Position numbers and translations under genes: made by a program
Assembly (NCBI RefSeq): GCF_052180215.1
Contig: NZ_CP197471.1
Coordinates: forward strand, 1,336,001-1,400,000
Source: Pseudoneobacillus sp052180215
Lineage (GTDB): Bacteria > Bacillota > Bacilli > Bacillales > Cytobacillaceae
Length of the DNA stretch: 64,000 nt
Reading direction: 5' to 3'
The notes under the pieces: model-generated
Databases searched by the model: none
What the model saw: only the letters and a program-made list of their open reading frames with translations
What the model was told of the DNA's origin: nothing
Shown: positions 33,536-41,868 of the stretch, piece after piece
Position numbering within the stretch: the first letter of the stretch is position 1
How the letters are laid out: each line of letters begins with the position of its first letter

Positions 33536-34195
33536 GTGAGAAAAGAATTTGCCGTTATAGGCTTAGGACGATTTGGCGGAAGTATCTGCAGGGAACTCGC
33601 TGATCAAGGAATGGAAGTAATGGCAATAGATAATAATGAAGAACGGGTCAATCAATTTGCAATGATTGCCTCGCATGCTGTAGTAGGGGATACTACAGAT
33701 GAAGCGGTGCTGAAAAGTCTGGGTATTCGTAACTTTGATCATGTAATTGTCGCGATAGGAGACGATATTCAATCAAGTATTTTAACTACCTTAATCTTAA
33801 AAGAGCTAGGTGTTAAAAATATTACCGTGAAGGCACAAAATGATTACCATGAAAAAGTGCTGCGTAAAATTGGTGCGGACCATGTTGTTCATCCCGAGAG
33901 AGATATGGGAAAACGAATTGCTCATAATATAGTTTCAAATAATGTACTAGATTACTTAGAGCTTTCAGACCAACATAGTATTGTTGAAATTGTTGCCAGC
34001 AGTAAATTAGACGGTTATTCCTTAATTGACCTTGATATTCGGGCGAAGTATGGAATTAATATTGTCGCAATAAAAAGAGAAACTGAAATTTTAGTGTCTC
34101 CACAGGCTAGTGAAGCGATTCGAAAAGGAGATATACTCATAGTCATTGGAGCAGATGCAGATATCAATCGGTTTGAAAAAAAAGTAATCCAGTAA
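33536..34195 (+). CDS. ktrC: Potassium channel regulatory subunit KtrC
   Basis: 219 residues: an RCK_N Rossmann domain (about 1-130, GLGRFGGS nucleotide loop) and an RCK_C domain (about 135-219). KtrC gates the membrane subunit KtrD, which is not in the window. ATP/ADP bind RCK_N, c-di-AMP binds RCK_C and closes the channel in Bacillus. GTG 33536 with TTGGAGGAAT upstream. Syntenic with B. subtilis ykqB. Confidence 0.93.
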   Translation: MRKEFAVIGLGRFGGSICRELADQGMEVMAIDNNEERVNQFAMIASHAVVGDTTDEAVLKSLGIRNFDHVIVAIGDDIQSSILTTLILKELGVKNITVKAQNDYHEKVLRKIGADHVVHPERDMGKRIAHNIVSNNVLDYLELSDQHSIVEIVASSKLDGYSLIDLDIRAKYGINIVAIKRETEILVSPQASEAIRKGDILIVIGADADINRFEKKVIQ

Positions 34196-34200
34196 AATGG

Positions 34201-34241
34201 AAAAAGGATACACACTCTTTACAAGAGGCGTATCCTTTTTT
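34201..34241 (+). terminator. Terminator of ktrC
   Basis: AAAAAGGATAC / GTATCCTTTTT with an 18-nt loop that can itself pair (CTCTT/AAGAG). Confidence 0.88.
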
Positions 34242-34288
34242 ATATTGTCTCTTTTCATATAAATAGTTTTTTAAGGCTAAAGTTGTCC

Positions 34289-34509
34289 GTTGATTTCCGC
34301 TCCAGGCACTTGCTTTCCGCGGGGATGAATTATGAAAAAGCCCTACTCCCGGCTTTTTCAAAAAACAAATTCATCTTGGGAGGGATGGGAGTCTCCTCGG
34401 CGCAAGCGCCTGTGGGGTAGAAATGATCCCTCGCGAGGATCATTTTACCTAGGTCTCCCACTTCCCTCTATTTCCCGCAGGAGTCAAGTGCCCTCCACTA
34501 CAATCAACT
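34289..34509. repeat. GC-rich inverted-repeat element, copy 1
   Basis: About 220 bp bounded by GTTGATTTCCGC at one end and the imperfect inverse ending AATCAAC at the other. GC content is far above the surrounding DNA. It contains nested hairpins GAAAAAGCC/GGCTTTTTC and AAATGATCC/GGATCATTT. It aligns along its length with 46579-46815. Small frames here lack ribosome binding sites and I consider them spurious. Confidence 0.85.
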
Positions 34510-34526
34510 CAGATTATTAAAAGAAT

Positions 34527-34588
34527 AATTCACTTAAAAACAACAAACTTTATAAAAATTCAATTTCTAAATGATTGTTGTTTTTAAA
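34527..34588. other. Inverted repeat between two GC-rich elements
   Basis: TTAAAAACAACAA and its inverse TTGTTGTTTTTAA flank an AT-rich loop of about 30 bases. It may act as a terminator for either side. The rest of the 560-bp gap (34196-34756) is repeat sequence. Confidence 0.5.
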
Positions 34589-34607
34589 TTAATTTTTTTA
34601 TCAAATA

Positions 34608-34738
34608 GTTGACTGGAACGGAAGGTGCGAGACTCCTGCGGGAGCAGCGGGACAGGTAAGACCCCACAGGCGCTAGCAGCGCCGAGGAGGCTTACCGCCC
34701 GCCCTGCGGAAAGCGAGCAACCTGGAGTGAAAGTCAAC
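34608..34738. repeat. GC-rich inverted-repeat element, copy 3 (short form)
   Basis: 131 bp bounded by GTTGACT / AGTCAAC. Inside are CTCCTGCGGGAGCAGCGGGA and the CAGGCGC...GCGCCGAGGAGG core shared in inverse with copies 1 and 2, but without their nested hairpins. It faces copy 1 about 100 bp away and stops 18 bp before the cwlJ stop codon. Confidence 0.82.
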
Positions 34739-34756
34739 ACTACTTTATTCAAGACA

Positions 34757-35185
34757 TTAAAAAGTATTATAGACATTTTCACATTCTTTACCAGTTGGCT
34801 CGTAAAAACAATGAAGCTTGAAACGGCCAACAAGGGGTTGATTATACCAAGTTGGAGGACAATCTCCCGAAGGTCTAAAATACCAAAGACTATATTTGGA
34901 TGGCCAAATTCTGGCCCCCTTCACAGCTCTTCGTGCCAATTGTTTTTCATTTTCTCTAGCACGCTGATAAAAATATCCTTTCGTTGTGGCTTCGAAAGCA
35001 TGGGGTTGATAGACCATTTGGGGAATGGTTTTAAGACCTTTAAAGTCCGAACAATTAGCTCTAATGCGATTGATTCCTACATTTCCGATCATCAACATTC
35101 CTTGATTACCTTCCCCTTCTCCCTCTGCTCTAAGTAATCTAGCTAATAAATTGATATCAGATTCACGCGCTCTTACTACTGCCAT
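34757..35185 (-). CDS. cwlJ: Spore cortex-lytic enzyme CwlJ
   Basis: 142 residues, the same length as B. subtilis CwlJ, beginning MAVVRARESDINLLARLLRA with EGEGNQGML, NVGINRIRANCSDF and the ending CENVYNTF. It has no signal peptide; CwlJ is made in the mother cell and placed in the coat, where it degrades cortex during Ca-dipicolinate-triggered germination. Its partner GerQ is not encoded next to it here. ATG 35185 has a GGGGTGAT upstream. The location next to rnjA is different from B. subtilis. Confidence 0.92.
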   Translation of the reverse strand: MAVVRARESDINLLARLLRAEGEGEGNQGMLMIGNVGINRIRANCSDFKGLKTIPQMVYQPHAFEATTKGYFYQRARENEKQLARRAVKGARIWPSKYSLWYFRPSGDCPPTWYNQPLVGRFKLHCFYEPTGKECENVYNTF

Positions 35186-35282
35186 AGAATCACCCCAGAA
35201 AATTATTATTCAATATACTATTTCGATATCCCAATAATGTTGACAATTATATCCCATGATAATAGGTTTTGTAGACAATAAC

Positions 35283-35314
35283 AAAGAGCCCGGAATGGGA
35301 TTCCAGGCTCTTTT
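35283..35314 (-). terminator. Terminator of rpoY-rnjA
   Basis: Minus strand AGAGCCTGGAAT-CCC-ATTCCGGGCTCT followed by TTG. Confidence 0.8.
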
Positions 35315-35322
35315 ATTCCTAC

Positions 35323-36993
35323 TTATACTTCCATAATGATTGGAAGGATCATAGGACGACGTTTTGTTTTTTCGTATAAAAATGGTGATAATGAGTCTGT
35401 AATTTCATTTTTAATTTCAGACCATTGGGTAGTTTTGCGATCAGCAATGACTTTATTCAGATGTTTTGATAATAAATTTTGAGCTTCATTGATTAAATCA
35501 CCAGATTCTCTCATATAGACAAAACCGCGTGAAATAATATCAGGACCTGATGCAATTTTGGATTCTTTCATATTGATGCTAACGACTACAACAACTAAAC
35601 CTTCTTCAGAAAGAATTCTTCGGTCACGTAGAACGATATTACCAATATCGCCAATACCACTACCATCAATATAAACATTTCCTGACGGTATTTTTCCAGC
35701 AATTTGAGCTGTATCCTCAGAAAGTGCTAATACTTCACCATTATCCATTATGAAGCAATTTTCTTCAGGTACACCACAATCTACAGCTAGTTTAGAATGC
35801 ATTTTTTGCATGCGATATTCACCGTGTATAGGCATAAAGAATTTTGGCTTTATAAGTCTAAGCATAAGTTTTTGCTCCTCTTGACCTCCATGCCCTGAAG
35901 TATGGATGTCACTGAGAGGCCCATGAATGACTTCAGCTCCTGCTTTAAATAATGCATTTATCGTACGACTTACACTTATTGTATTTCCAGGAATAGGTGA
36001 TGAAGAGAATACAACTGTATCACCAGGTATTATTTGAATTTGTCGATGTGTACCATTGGCAATACGTGAAAGGGCTGCCATTGGCTCCCCTTGGCTTCCT
36101 GTACAAAGGATAGTTACCTGATTAGCCGGAAGTCTATTGATTTGACTAGGTTCGATAAATGTATCCTTTGGTGCTACGATATAGCCAAGGTCTTGTCCAA
36201 TTGATATCGCTGCTTCCATACTTCTGCCGAAAACAGCTATTTTTCTTCCGTTTTGAACAGCAGATTCGGTTACTTGCTGTAAACGATGTATATTGGAGGC
36301 AAAAGTAGCAAATATGATTCGGCCATCGACTTTACGGAAAATGTCATTGATACTTTCTCCAACACGACGTTCGGACATTGTAAAATTAGGAATTTCACTA
36401 TTGGTACTATCTGATAAAAGACATAGCACTCCATCTTTACCAATTTCCGCCATCTTCGTTAAGTTTGCTGGCTCTCCAACTGGAGTAAAATCAAACTTAA
36501 AATCCCCTGTATGAACAATTTGACCATTTGGGGTTCTTACCACAATACCGTAAGAATCCGGAATACTGTGTGTGGTTCTGAAAAACGTAACAGAGGTTTT
36601 TCTGAATTTGATAATATCTTCTTCTTTAATTTCGATTAATTTAGCATTTCTTAATAAACCGTGTTCTTCTAATTTATTCTTAATAAAGCCTAATGCTAAT
36701 TTACCGCCATAAATTGGAATATTTATTTCTCTAAGTAAATAAGGAATCCCACCAATATGGTCTTCATGTCCATGTGTAACAAACAAACCTTTAATTTTTT
36801 CTTCATTCTTAATAAGATAAGTATAGTCTGGAATAACGTAATCAATTCCTAATAGCTCATCTTCAGGGAATTTAATCCCGGCATCAATAAGAATAATTTC
36901 ATCTTGAAATTGAACTGCATAGGTATTTTTACCAATTTCACCAAGACCACCTAAAGCAAAAACGGCTGTTTGGTCATTTTTAACAAATTTCAT
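35323..36993 (-). CDS. rnjA: Ribonuclease J1
   Basis: 556 residues. The metallo-beta-lactamase motif HGHEDHIGG is near residues 74-82, followed by beta-CASP motifs (SDSTN, FASNIHR, HTSGHG) and a C-terminal domain. RNase J1 is the essential 5'-3' exonuclease and endonuclease of Bacillus mRNA turnover and rRNA maturation. It lies three bases after the rpoY stop, so the two genes form a tight operon. Ribosome binding site TTGGAGATAG inside rpoY. Confidence 0.97.
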   Translation of the reverse strand: MKFVKNDQTAVFALGGLGEIGKNTYAVQFQDEIILIDAGIKFPEDELLGIDYVIPDYTYLIKNEEKIKGLFVTHGHEDHIGGIPYLLREINIPIYGGKLALGFIKNKLEEHGLLRNAKLIEIKEEDIIKFRKTSVTFFRTTHSIPDSYGIVVRTPNGQIVHTGDFKFDFTPVGEPANLTKMAEIGKDGVLCLLSDSTNSEIPNFTMSERRVGESINDIFRKVDGRIIFATFASNIHRLQQVTESAVQNGRKIAVFGRSMEAAISIGQDLGYIVAPKDTFIEPSQINRLPANQVTILCTGSQGEPMAALSRIANGTHRQIQIIPGDTVVFSSSPIPGNTISVSRTINALFKAGAEVIHGPLSDIHTSGHGGQEEQKLMLRLIKPKFFMPIHGEYRMQKMHSKLAVDCGVPEENCFIMDNGEVLALSEDTAQIAGKIPSGNVYIDGSGIGDIGNIVLRDRRILSEEGLVVVVVSINMKESKIASGPDIISRGFVYMRESGDLINEAQNLLSKHLNKVIADRKTTQWSEIKNEITDSLSPFLYEKTKRRPMILPIIMEV

Positions 36994-36996
36994 AAA

Positions 36997-37209
36997 TTAA
37001 TCTATCTCCAATACTTTAAAATCTTCGTTTTGTTTTTCGTAATCTAAAAACGCATCTACAACAGGTTGAACATACTCAATGTTAAAACCTCGATCAGCTA
37101 ATTTTGTTCTAACTTCTCTTTCATAATTTGCTTCAACATACATCGTCTTTGTGTTCTCTCTTACTGGTACTTCTGTAATAGATTTTTGATAATATACTTT
37201 AAAAATCAT
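36997..37209 (-). CDS. rpoY: RNA polymerase epsilon subunit
   Basis: 70 residues beginning MIFKVYYQKSITEVPVREN, with VRTKLADRGFNIEYV and ending FKVLEID; the DUF1447/YkzG family, now known as the epsilon subunit of Firmicutes RNA polymerase. It always lies directly upstream of rnjA, as here. ATG 37209 with AGGAG upstream. Confidence 0.95.
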   Translation of the reverse strand: MIFKVYYQKSITEVPVRENTKTMYVEANYEREVRTKLADRGFNIEYVQPVVDAFLDYEKQNEDFKVLEID

Positions 37210-37349
37210 TTAGCTCGCTCCTAACTCCATTTTAACTTTTTCTATTATATAAAAAATTAGCATTTATTTCATGTATTTTCTATTTTCAGCGCAAATACCT
37301 ATATTTGGGAAACAAGGTTTAAAATAGAAGCACTGATTAAATTTACAAT

Positions 37350-37381
37350 AAGGAAGGAGCCCTTCGCAAGTATGAAGGGCT
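37350..37381 (-). terminator. Hairpin downstream of the 23-aa peptide gene
   Basis: GAGCCCTTC-N8-GAAGGGCTC, starting six bases after the peptide stop on the minus strand and followed by CTTCCTTATT, a weak T tract. Confidence 0.7.
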
Positions 37382-37386
37382 CAAAT

Positions 37387-37458
37387 TTAAGCAATTGTTT
37401 TTTTTCTAAGTAAATCTTTCCACTGTTTCAAAAGCTTTTCTCTGAGCTTTTTTAACAT
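37387..37458 (-). CDS. Putative 23-aa cationic amphipathic peptide
   Basis: ATG 37458 has AAGGAG ten bases upstream; 23 codons encode MLKKLREKLLKQWKDLLRKK followed by TIA. Leu/Trp and Lys/Arg alternate with helical periodicity, giving an amphipathic helix with about nine positive charges. A stable GC-rich hairpin follows the stop. Too short for routine gene callers. It could be a membrane-associated small protein, a leader peptide or an RNA-binding peptide; I do not recognise it. Confidence 0.55.
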   Translation of the reverse strand: MLKKLREKLLKQWKDLLRKKTIA

Positions 37459-37801
37459 GGTGGATCATCTCCTTACTTCCTATTTTAAACATTCCTTGTC
37501 CAATGTAAAGAAGGGGAGGCTAATAAATAGAAAAAATATACGATTCAACCTTCTCTCTTTACTTTATTATATGATAAACTGACATATTTTTTCATAAAGA
37601 AACGTGGAATTAATTGGAATGTACTGAATTTGTCAATATTTAAGTAAATGAAATGGAATTTAATACTTGTCTTTGGTAAAGTAGGAAAGTAATGAAGCCA
37701 AAAGGGATAAGTTGAGGGAACAATATACTATTTTAAAAAAAGGAAAATATAAAAGTTAAACAAGTATTTCTGCCTAACATCCAGTAAAAGGAGACCAACT
37801 A
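37459..37801. other. Intergenic region upstream of ykrA
   Basis: 343 bp between the divergent small-peptide gene and ykrA. I see a possible minus-strand TATAAT near 37566 and the ykrA ribosome binding site AAAGGAG at the right end; no further structure. Confidence 0.4.
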
Positions 37802-38572
37802 ATGAAAAAGATTGTTTTTTTTGATATAGATGGAACGTTGCTTGATCATGATAAGAATCTTCCTCTAAGCACAAAGAAGGCTTTAGCGCTATTAAAGGAA
37901 AATGGGGTTTTTGTTGCTATTGCAACTGGCAGAGCCCCATTTATGTTTGAAAATCTTAGAGAAGAATTAGATATTGATTCATTTGTCAGTTTTAATGGAC
38001 AATATGTTGTTTTTGAAAATAAGGTCATTTATAAAAACCCTTTAGATAAAAATGAGATTCATCAGCTATCCGAAAATAGTAAGAAAATGGGTCATCCCCT
38101 TATATTTATGAATGAACACACGATGAAATCAAGTGTTGATCATCATAAATTTATTGAAGACAGTATGGGTAGTTTAAAGTTTCCTCATCCTGAAAAAGAT
38201 GAACTTTTCTATCAAAAACATGAAATTTTCCAATCTCTTCTTTTTTGTGAGGAAAGTGAAGAACATTTATATACTTCGGATTATTCCCGTTTTCATTTTA
38301 TTCGATGGCATCCTTATTCTGTTGATGTTTTACCCGCTGGAGGATCAAAAGCTGAAGGGATTAAAAGAATGGTTGAAACTCTTGGTTTTGACATTAAGGA
38401 TGTCTATGCATTTGGAGACGGGTTAAATGATATCGAGATGCTTAGAGCAGTTGGAACAGGTGTTGCAATGGGTAACGCAGTGGGTGAAGCTAAATCGCAA
38501 GCAAATCTTATTACCCGAGACGTATCAGAAGAAGGAATATGGTATGGTTTAAAAGAACTCCAGCTTATATAA
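37802..38572 (+). CDS. ykrA: HAD-superfamily (Cof-type) phosphatase YkrA
   Basis: 256 residues of the HAD type IIB (Cof) family. Motif I FFDIDGTLL contains the nucleophile Asp, motif II is in ATGR, motif III Lys in GGSKAEG, and motif IV GDGLNDIEML. Such enzymes dephosphorylate sugar phosphates and other metabolites; the substrate is unknown. Syntenic with B. subtilis ykrA between rnjA-rpoY and def. Ends in a terminator shared with def. Confidence 0.92.
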   Translation: MKKIVFFDIDGTLLDHDKNLPLSTKKALALLKENGVFVAIATGRAPFMFENLREELDIDSFVSFNGQYVVFENKVIYKNPLDKNEIHQLSENSKKMGHPLIFMNEHTMKSSVDHHKFIEDSMGSLKFPHPEKDELFYQKHEIFQSLLFCEESEEHLYTSDYSRFHFIRWHPYSVDVLPAGGSKAEGIKRMVETLGFDIKDVYAFGDGLNDIEMLRAVGTGVAMGNAVGEAKSQANLITRDVSEEGIWYGLKELQLI

Positions 38573-38586
38573 AAAGACAAATAAAG

Positions 38587-38615
38587 AAGGTTGATCTCTT
38601 AGATCAACCTTTTAT
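38587..38615. terminator. Bidirectional terminator ykrA / def
   Basis: AAGGTTGATC / GATCAACCTT followed by TT on the plus strand; it overlaps the def stop region. Confidence 0.85.
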
Positions 38616-39166
38616 CTTTCAATCGCAATGGCATTATCAATCTTCTTATACGGATTAGAAGAATCAATATAATCATAAAACATAATTCCGTTTAAATGGT
38701 CAATTTCATGCTGGAAGACGATAGCTGGTAATCCTTTTAAACGGATTTTAATTTCTTTACCCTCTAAATCAAAACCTTTTACAGTTACTCTAGCGTAACG
38801 TGGGACATATCCAGGTATATTTTCATCTACTGATAAACAGCCCTCACCAGAGGTTAGATAAGCTTTTTCAACTGAATGACTCATAATTTTAGGATTGAAT
38901 AAAGCATAACTATATAATTGTCCTTGTTCATTTTTTACATGAACTGCAATCATTCTTTTCAATACGTTAATTTGCGGAGCTGCTAGGCCTATACCTGGTC
39001 GCAGGCCATATTGAAGGGAAAGTTCTGAATCTTGGCTATTAATGACGTATTCCAAGAGACTTTTTAAAATAGATTTATCTTCTTCGGAAGCGGGTAGAAC
39101 AACTTCACTTGCTACTTGCCGTAATGATGGATGACCATCACGAATAATATCCTTCATTGTTAACAT
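38612..39166 (-). CDS. def: Peptide deformylase
   Basis: 184 residues, the length of the Gram-positive type II enzyme. The three motifs are GIGLAAPQ, EGCLS (metal Cys) and HEIDHLNG (metal His pair and catalytic Glu). It removes the N-formyl group from nascent proteins. The sequence is close to B. subtilis DefB (YkrB), including the N terminus MLTMKDIIRDGHPSLR and the C terminus NAIAIER. Confidence 0.96.
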   Translation of the reverse strand: MLTMKDIIRDGHPSLRQVASEVVLPASEEDKSILKSLLEYVINSQDSELSLQYGLRPGIGLAAPQINVLKRMIAVHVKNEQGQLYSYALFNPKIMSHSVEKAYLTSGEGCLSVDENIPGYVPRYARVTVKGFDLEGKEIKIRLKGLPAIVFQHEIDHLNGIMFYDYIDSSNPYKKIDNAIAIER

Positions 39167-39273
39167 ATAGTACCATCACTCCTGATATCACTATCTTTTT
39201 TCATATGTATGTTCATAGTCTATCAGACAATGCATAAAAAGTTAATATTTCTATTCTTTTTCTAAAAAACAAA

Positions 39274-39297
39274 CGGGAAGAGGTTTACTCTTCCCGT
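39274..39297 (-). terminator. Terminator of the YjcZ-type gene
   Basis: CGGGAAGAG / CTCTTCCCG; on the minus strand followed by TTTGTTTTTT. Confidence 0.9.
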
Positions 39298-39303
39298 GCT
39301 TTC

Positions 39304-39441
39304 TTAAAACTTCCAACAAGAACATCCAACAATGATTAATAGGATGAAAAGAACCACTATTAATGCAAACCCTCTACCAAATCCATATGCTGGATAAGCA
39401 TATCCACATCCACAACCATATCCGTATCCGTATCCATACAT
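39304..39441 (-). CDS. YjcZ/SscA-family small spore protein
   Basis: 45 residues: MYGYGYGYGCGCGYAYPAYG, then a hydrophobic helix FALIVVLFILLIIVG and a SCWKF end. A Gly/Tyr/Cys-rich head joined to this FALIVVLFILLIIVG helix is the signature of the YjcZ/SscA family of small sporulation proteins, which in B. subtilis includes the coat-assembly factor SscA. ATG 39441 has GAGGGG nine bases upstream, and a strong terminator follows. A CATACAAA box about 80 bases upstream resembles a sigma-E -10 element. Confidence 0.85.
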   Translation of the reverse strand: MYGYGYGYGCGCGYAYPAYGFGRGFALIVVLFILLIIVGCSCWKF

Positions 39442-39673
39442 TACGATCAACCCCTCAAACAAACTAATCTGACTAATTCATCAGATGGTTATATAGCCTA
39501 TGTCAGAAATCTATATTTGTATGGGCGAATACCTAGTCATAAACAATAAGAAAGAGAATATCATTTTAGAGGACAAGCTTATTAATTCCTTTTATTCATC
39601 ATTTTTACACCATTTGTTGTCAAAATGAACCGCAACTGATATCGTATTAATTGTTAAAGGAGGGGGTTAAAAG

Positions 39674-40333
39674 ATGAATAAAAAGAAACTTGGTTTGGCT
39701 ATATTGTTCTTTAGTATTTTCTTAATAAGTGGTTGCCTAAATCAAAGAACAGCTCCTGAAAAAATGTACGATGTAATGGAAAAAGTCGTTGTAGCTGAAA
39801 ATGCTTTCAAAGAACAACAAGATCCCTTAGTACAGGCTGAGAAAAAAGAAAAAGCGCTGTACGATCAGATTATTAGCATCGGAATGAAGGAACACGATAA
39901 AATAGAGCAATTATCTAACGAAGCTATCTCATTAGTGGATGAAAGAAAGAAATTAATGAATTTAGAAACGGATAGCATTGAAAAATCAGAACAAGTATTT
40001 AAAGAACTAACCCCTTATATAAAAGAATTAAAAGATAACTCACTTAAAACCGATGCTAAAAACTTATACGAATTGATGATGGAAAGATATAAGCTGCATG
40101 ATCAACTTCAAGTGGCTTATTTTCAAGCCTTACAATATGATATGGAACTTTACCAATTGTTTAAAAATCGTGATGTAAGCATTGACCAGATTGAAGAACA
40201 GCTAAATAAAATTAATATGAAGTATGAGGATGTATATAAAATTAATGAACAATTTAATATTCAAACGGAAAAATATAATGAATTGAAATTAGCATTTTAT
40301 AAAAAAGCTGGGTTCAAAATTGAGGGCGAGTAA
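39674..40333 (+). CDS. ykyA: YkyA-family lipoprotein
   Basis: 219 residues. Lipobox LISGC (Cys21) followed by a highly helical, charged, coiled-coil-rich mature domain, as in B. subtilis YkyA, a putative cell-wall-associated lipoprotein of unknown function. Conserved start of the mature region: PEKMYDVMEKVV. Located just before the pdh operon, as in B. subtilis. ATG follows AAAGGAGGGGG. Confidence 0.88.
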   Translation: MNKKKLGLAILFFSIFLISGCLNQRTAPEKMYDVMEKVVVAENAFKEQQDPLVQAEKKEKALYDQIISIGMKEHDKIEQLSNEAISLVDERKKLMNLETDSIEKSEQVFKELTPYIKELKDNSLKTDAKNLYELMMERYKLHDQLQVAYFQALQYDMELYQLFKNRDVSIDQIEEQLNKINMKYEDVYKINEQFNIQTEKYNELKLAFYKKAGFKIEGE

Positions 40334-40362
40334 AGGTGGAATATAATCCGCCTTTTTTTATT
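40332..40362 (+). terminator. Terminator of ykyA
   Basis: AAAGGTGGA-N6-TCCGCCTTT (one G-T pair) then T5. Confidence 0.85.
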
Positions 40363-40477
40363 TGTATTGATTAGTGTTTATTGTGGTACAGTTATATTGA
40401 AATAAATAATACAGTTAATGATGAAGTGATTTCATTTTAATAAGTTAATTATGTTGTTAAATTATAAAGCATAGTGA

Positions 40478-40507
40478 TTGACGAATATAAAAGCTGTGAT
40501 GTAAACT
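40478..40507 (+). promoter_or_regulatory. Possible pdhA promoter
   Basis: TTGACG, 18-bp spacer, TAAACT, 243 bp before pdhA. It is the best sigma-A-like pair I could find in the 387-bp gap 40363-40749, but the long leader it implies holds no structure I recognise. Confidence 0.3.
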
Positions 40508-40749
40508 GAAAAACGTAGAGAAAAATTGTATTATAATTTTTTAATAAATAACTAATACAGACGGTATATCTGAAAATGCTATGATGATGATTGATTCTTA
40601 ATCTTCTGTGGAAAACTAGTCAAAAGTACGTTTTTTTCGTCAACTTTCATACAGAACAAAGTTTTCTAATAATACGTGTCTTTGGGTAACCTAAGTAAGT
40701 ATTGGCTATTGTCATTTTAATTTTTATATGAGAGGAAGAGGTGACTTAG

Positions 40750-41865
40750 ATGGCTTCAAACACAAAAAAAGCAATTTTCGATTCAACAACTCAATTCGAA
40801 AATGTTGAGAAGCAATTTCAGACAGTCCAGATATTAAATGAAGAAGGCGAAATTGTTAACGAAGCAGCAATGCCAGAGTTAAGTGATGAGCAATTACAGG
40901 AATTAATGCGTCGCATGGTGTATACACGTATATTGGACCAAAGATCCATCTCTCTAAATCGTCAAGGACGCTTAGGATTCTACGCTCCAACAGCAGGACA
41001 AGAAGCATCTCAATTAGCTTCACATTTTGCTCTTGAAAAAGAAGATTTTATTCTTCCAGGATATCGTGATGTTCCCCAAATGATTTGGCATGGATTACCT
41101 TTATCACAAGCATTTTTGTGGTCAAGAGGACATTTCCAAGGTGGACAAATTCCTGAGGGAGTAAATGCGATTGCTCCACAAATTATTATCGGTGCTCAAT
41201 ATGTTCAAGCTGCAGGAGTAGCACTTGGAATGAAAAAACGTGGCCAAAAGTCTGTTGCTATTACTTACACTGGTGACGGTGGAACATCCCAAGGTGATTT
41301 TTATGAAGGGATTAACTTTGCAGGTGCTTATAGTGCTCCAGCAATCTTTATTGTTCAAAATAATCGTTTTGCGATTTCGACTCCAGTTTCTAAACAATCT
41401 GCAGCTAAAACACTTGCACAAAAAGCTGTTGCTGCAGGAATCTATGGCATTCAAGTAGACGGAATGGATCCATTGGCTGTTTATGCAGCAGTTCGTGAAG
41501 CTCGTGAACGTGCAATAAATGGCGAAGGACCTACTTTAATCGAAACCTTAACTTATCGCTATGGTCCTCATACAATGGCAGGGGACGATCCAACTCGTTA
41601 TCGTACGGCTGAGTTAGATAATGAATGGGAGAAAAAGGACCCACTTGTTCGTTTCCGTAAATTCCTAGAGAAGAAAGGAATTTGGAACGAAGAGATGGAA
41701 AATGAAACAATTGAAAAAGCAAAAGAAGATATTAAAGAAGCAATTGCAGAAGCTGATAAAGCTCCAAAGCAAAAAGTAACAGACCTTATTTCTATTATGC
41801 ATGAAGAGTTACCGTATAACTTAAAAGAACAATATGAAATATATAAAGAGAAGGAGTCGAAGTAA
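40750..41865 (+). CDS. pdhA: Pyruvate dehydrogenase E1 alpha subunit
   Basis: 371 residues. The thiamine diphosphate motif starts GDGGTSQGDFYEG and ends with IVQNN (Mg2+ ligand). The phospholoop region YRYGPHTMAGDD is present. With PdhB it forms the E1 heterotetramer that decarboxylates pyruvate and acetylates the lipoyl arm of E2. First gene of pdhABCD; only 3 bp separate it from pdhB. ATG preceded by AGAGGAAGAGGTGACTTAG. Confidence 0.97.
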   Translation: MASNTKKAIFDSTTQFENVEKQFQTVQILNEEGEIVNEAAMPELSDEQLQELMRRMVYTRILDQRSISLNRQGRLGFYAPTAGQEASQLASHFALEKEDFILPGYRDVPQMIWHGLPLSQAFLWSRGHFQGGQIPEGVNAIAPQIIIGAQYVQAAGVALGMKKRGQKSVAITYTGDGGTSQGDFYEGINFAGAYSAPAIFIVQNNRFAISTPVSKQSAAKTLAQKAVAAGIYGIQVDGMDPLAVYAAVREARERAINGEGPTLIETLTYRYGPHTMAGDDPTRYRTAELDNEWEKKDPLVRFRKFLEKKGIWNEEMENETIEKAKEDIKEAIAEADKAPKQKVTDLISIMHEELPYNLKEQYEIYKEKESK

Positions 41866-41868
41866 GCC

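Noticed and set aside
34332..35137. Small frames across the GC-rich repeats (34332-34520 +, 34567-34833 -, 34625-35137 +)
   Set aside because: They have no ribosome binding sites, run through repeat DNA, and the last one is antisense to cwlJ.
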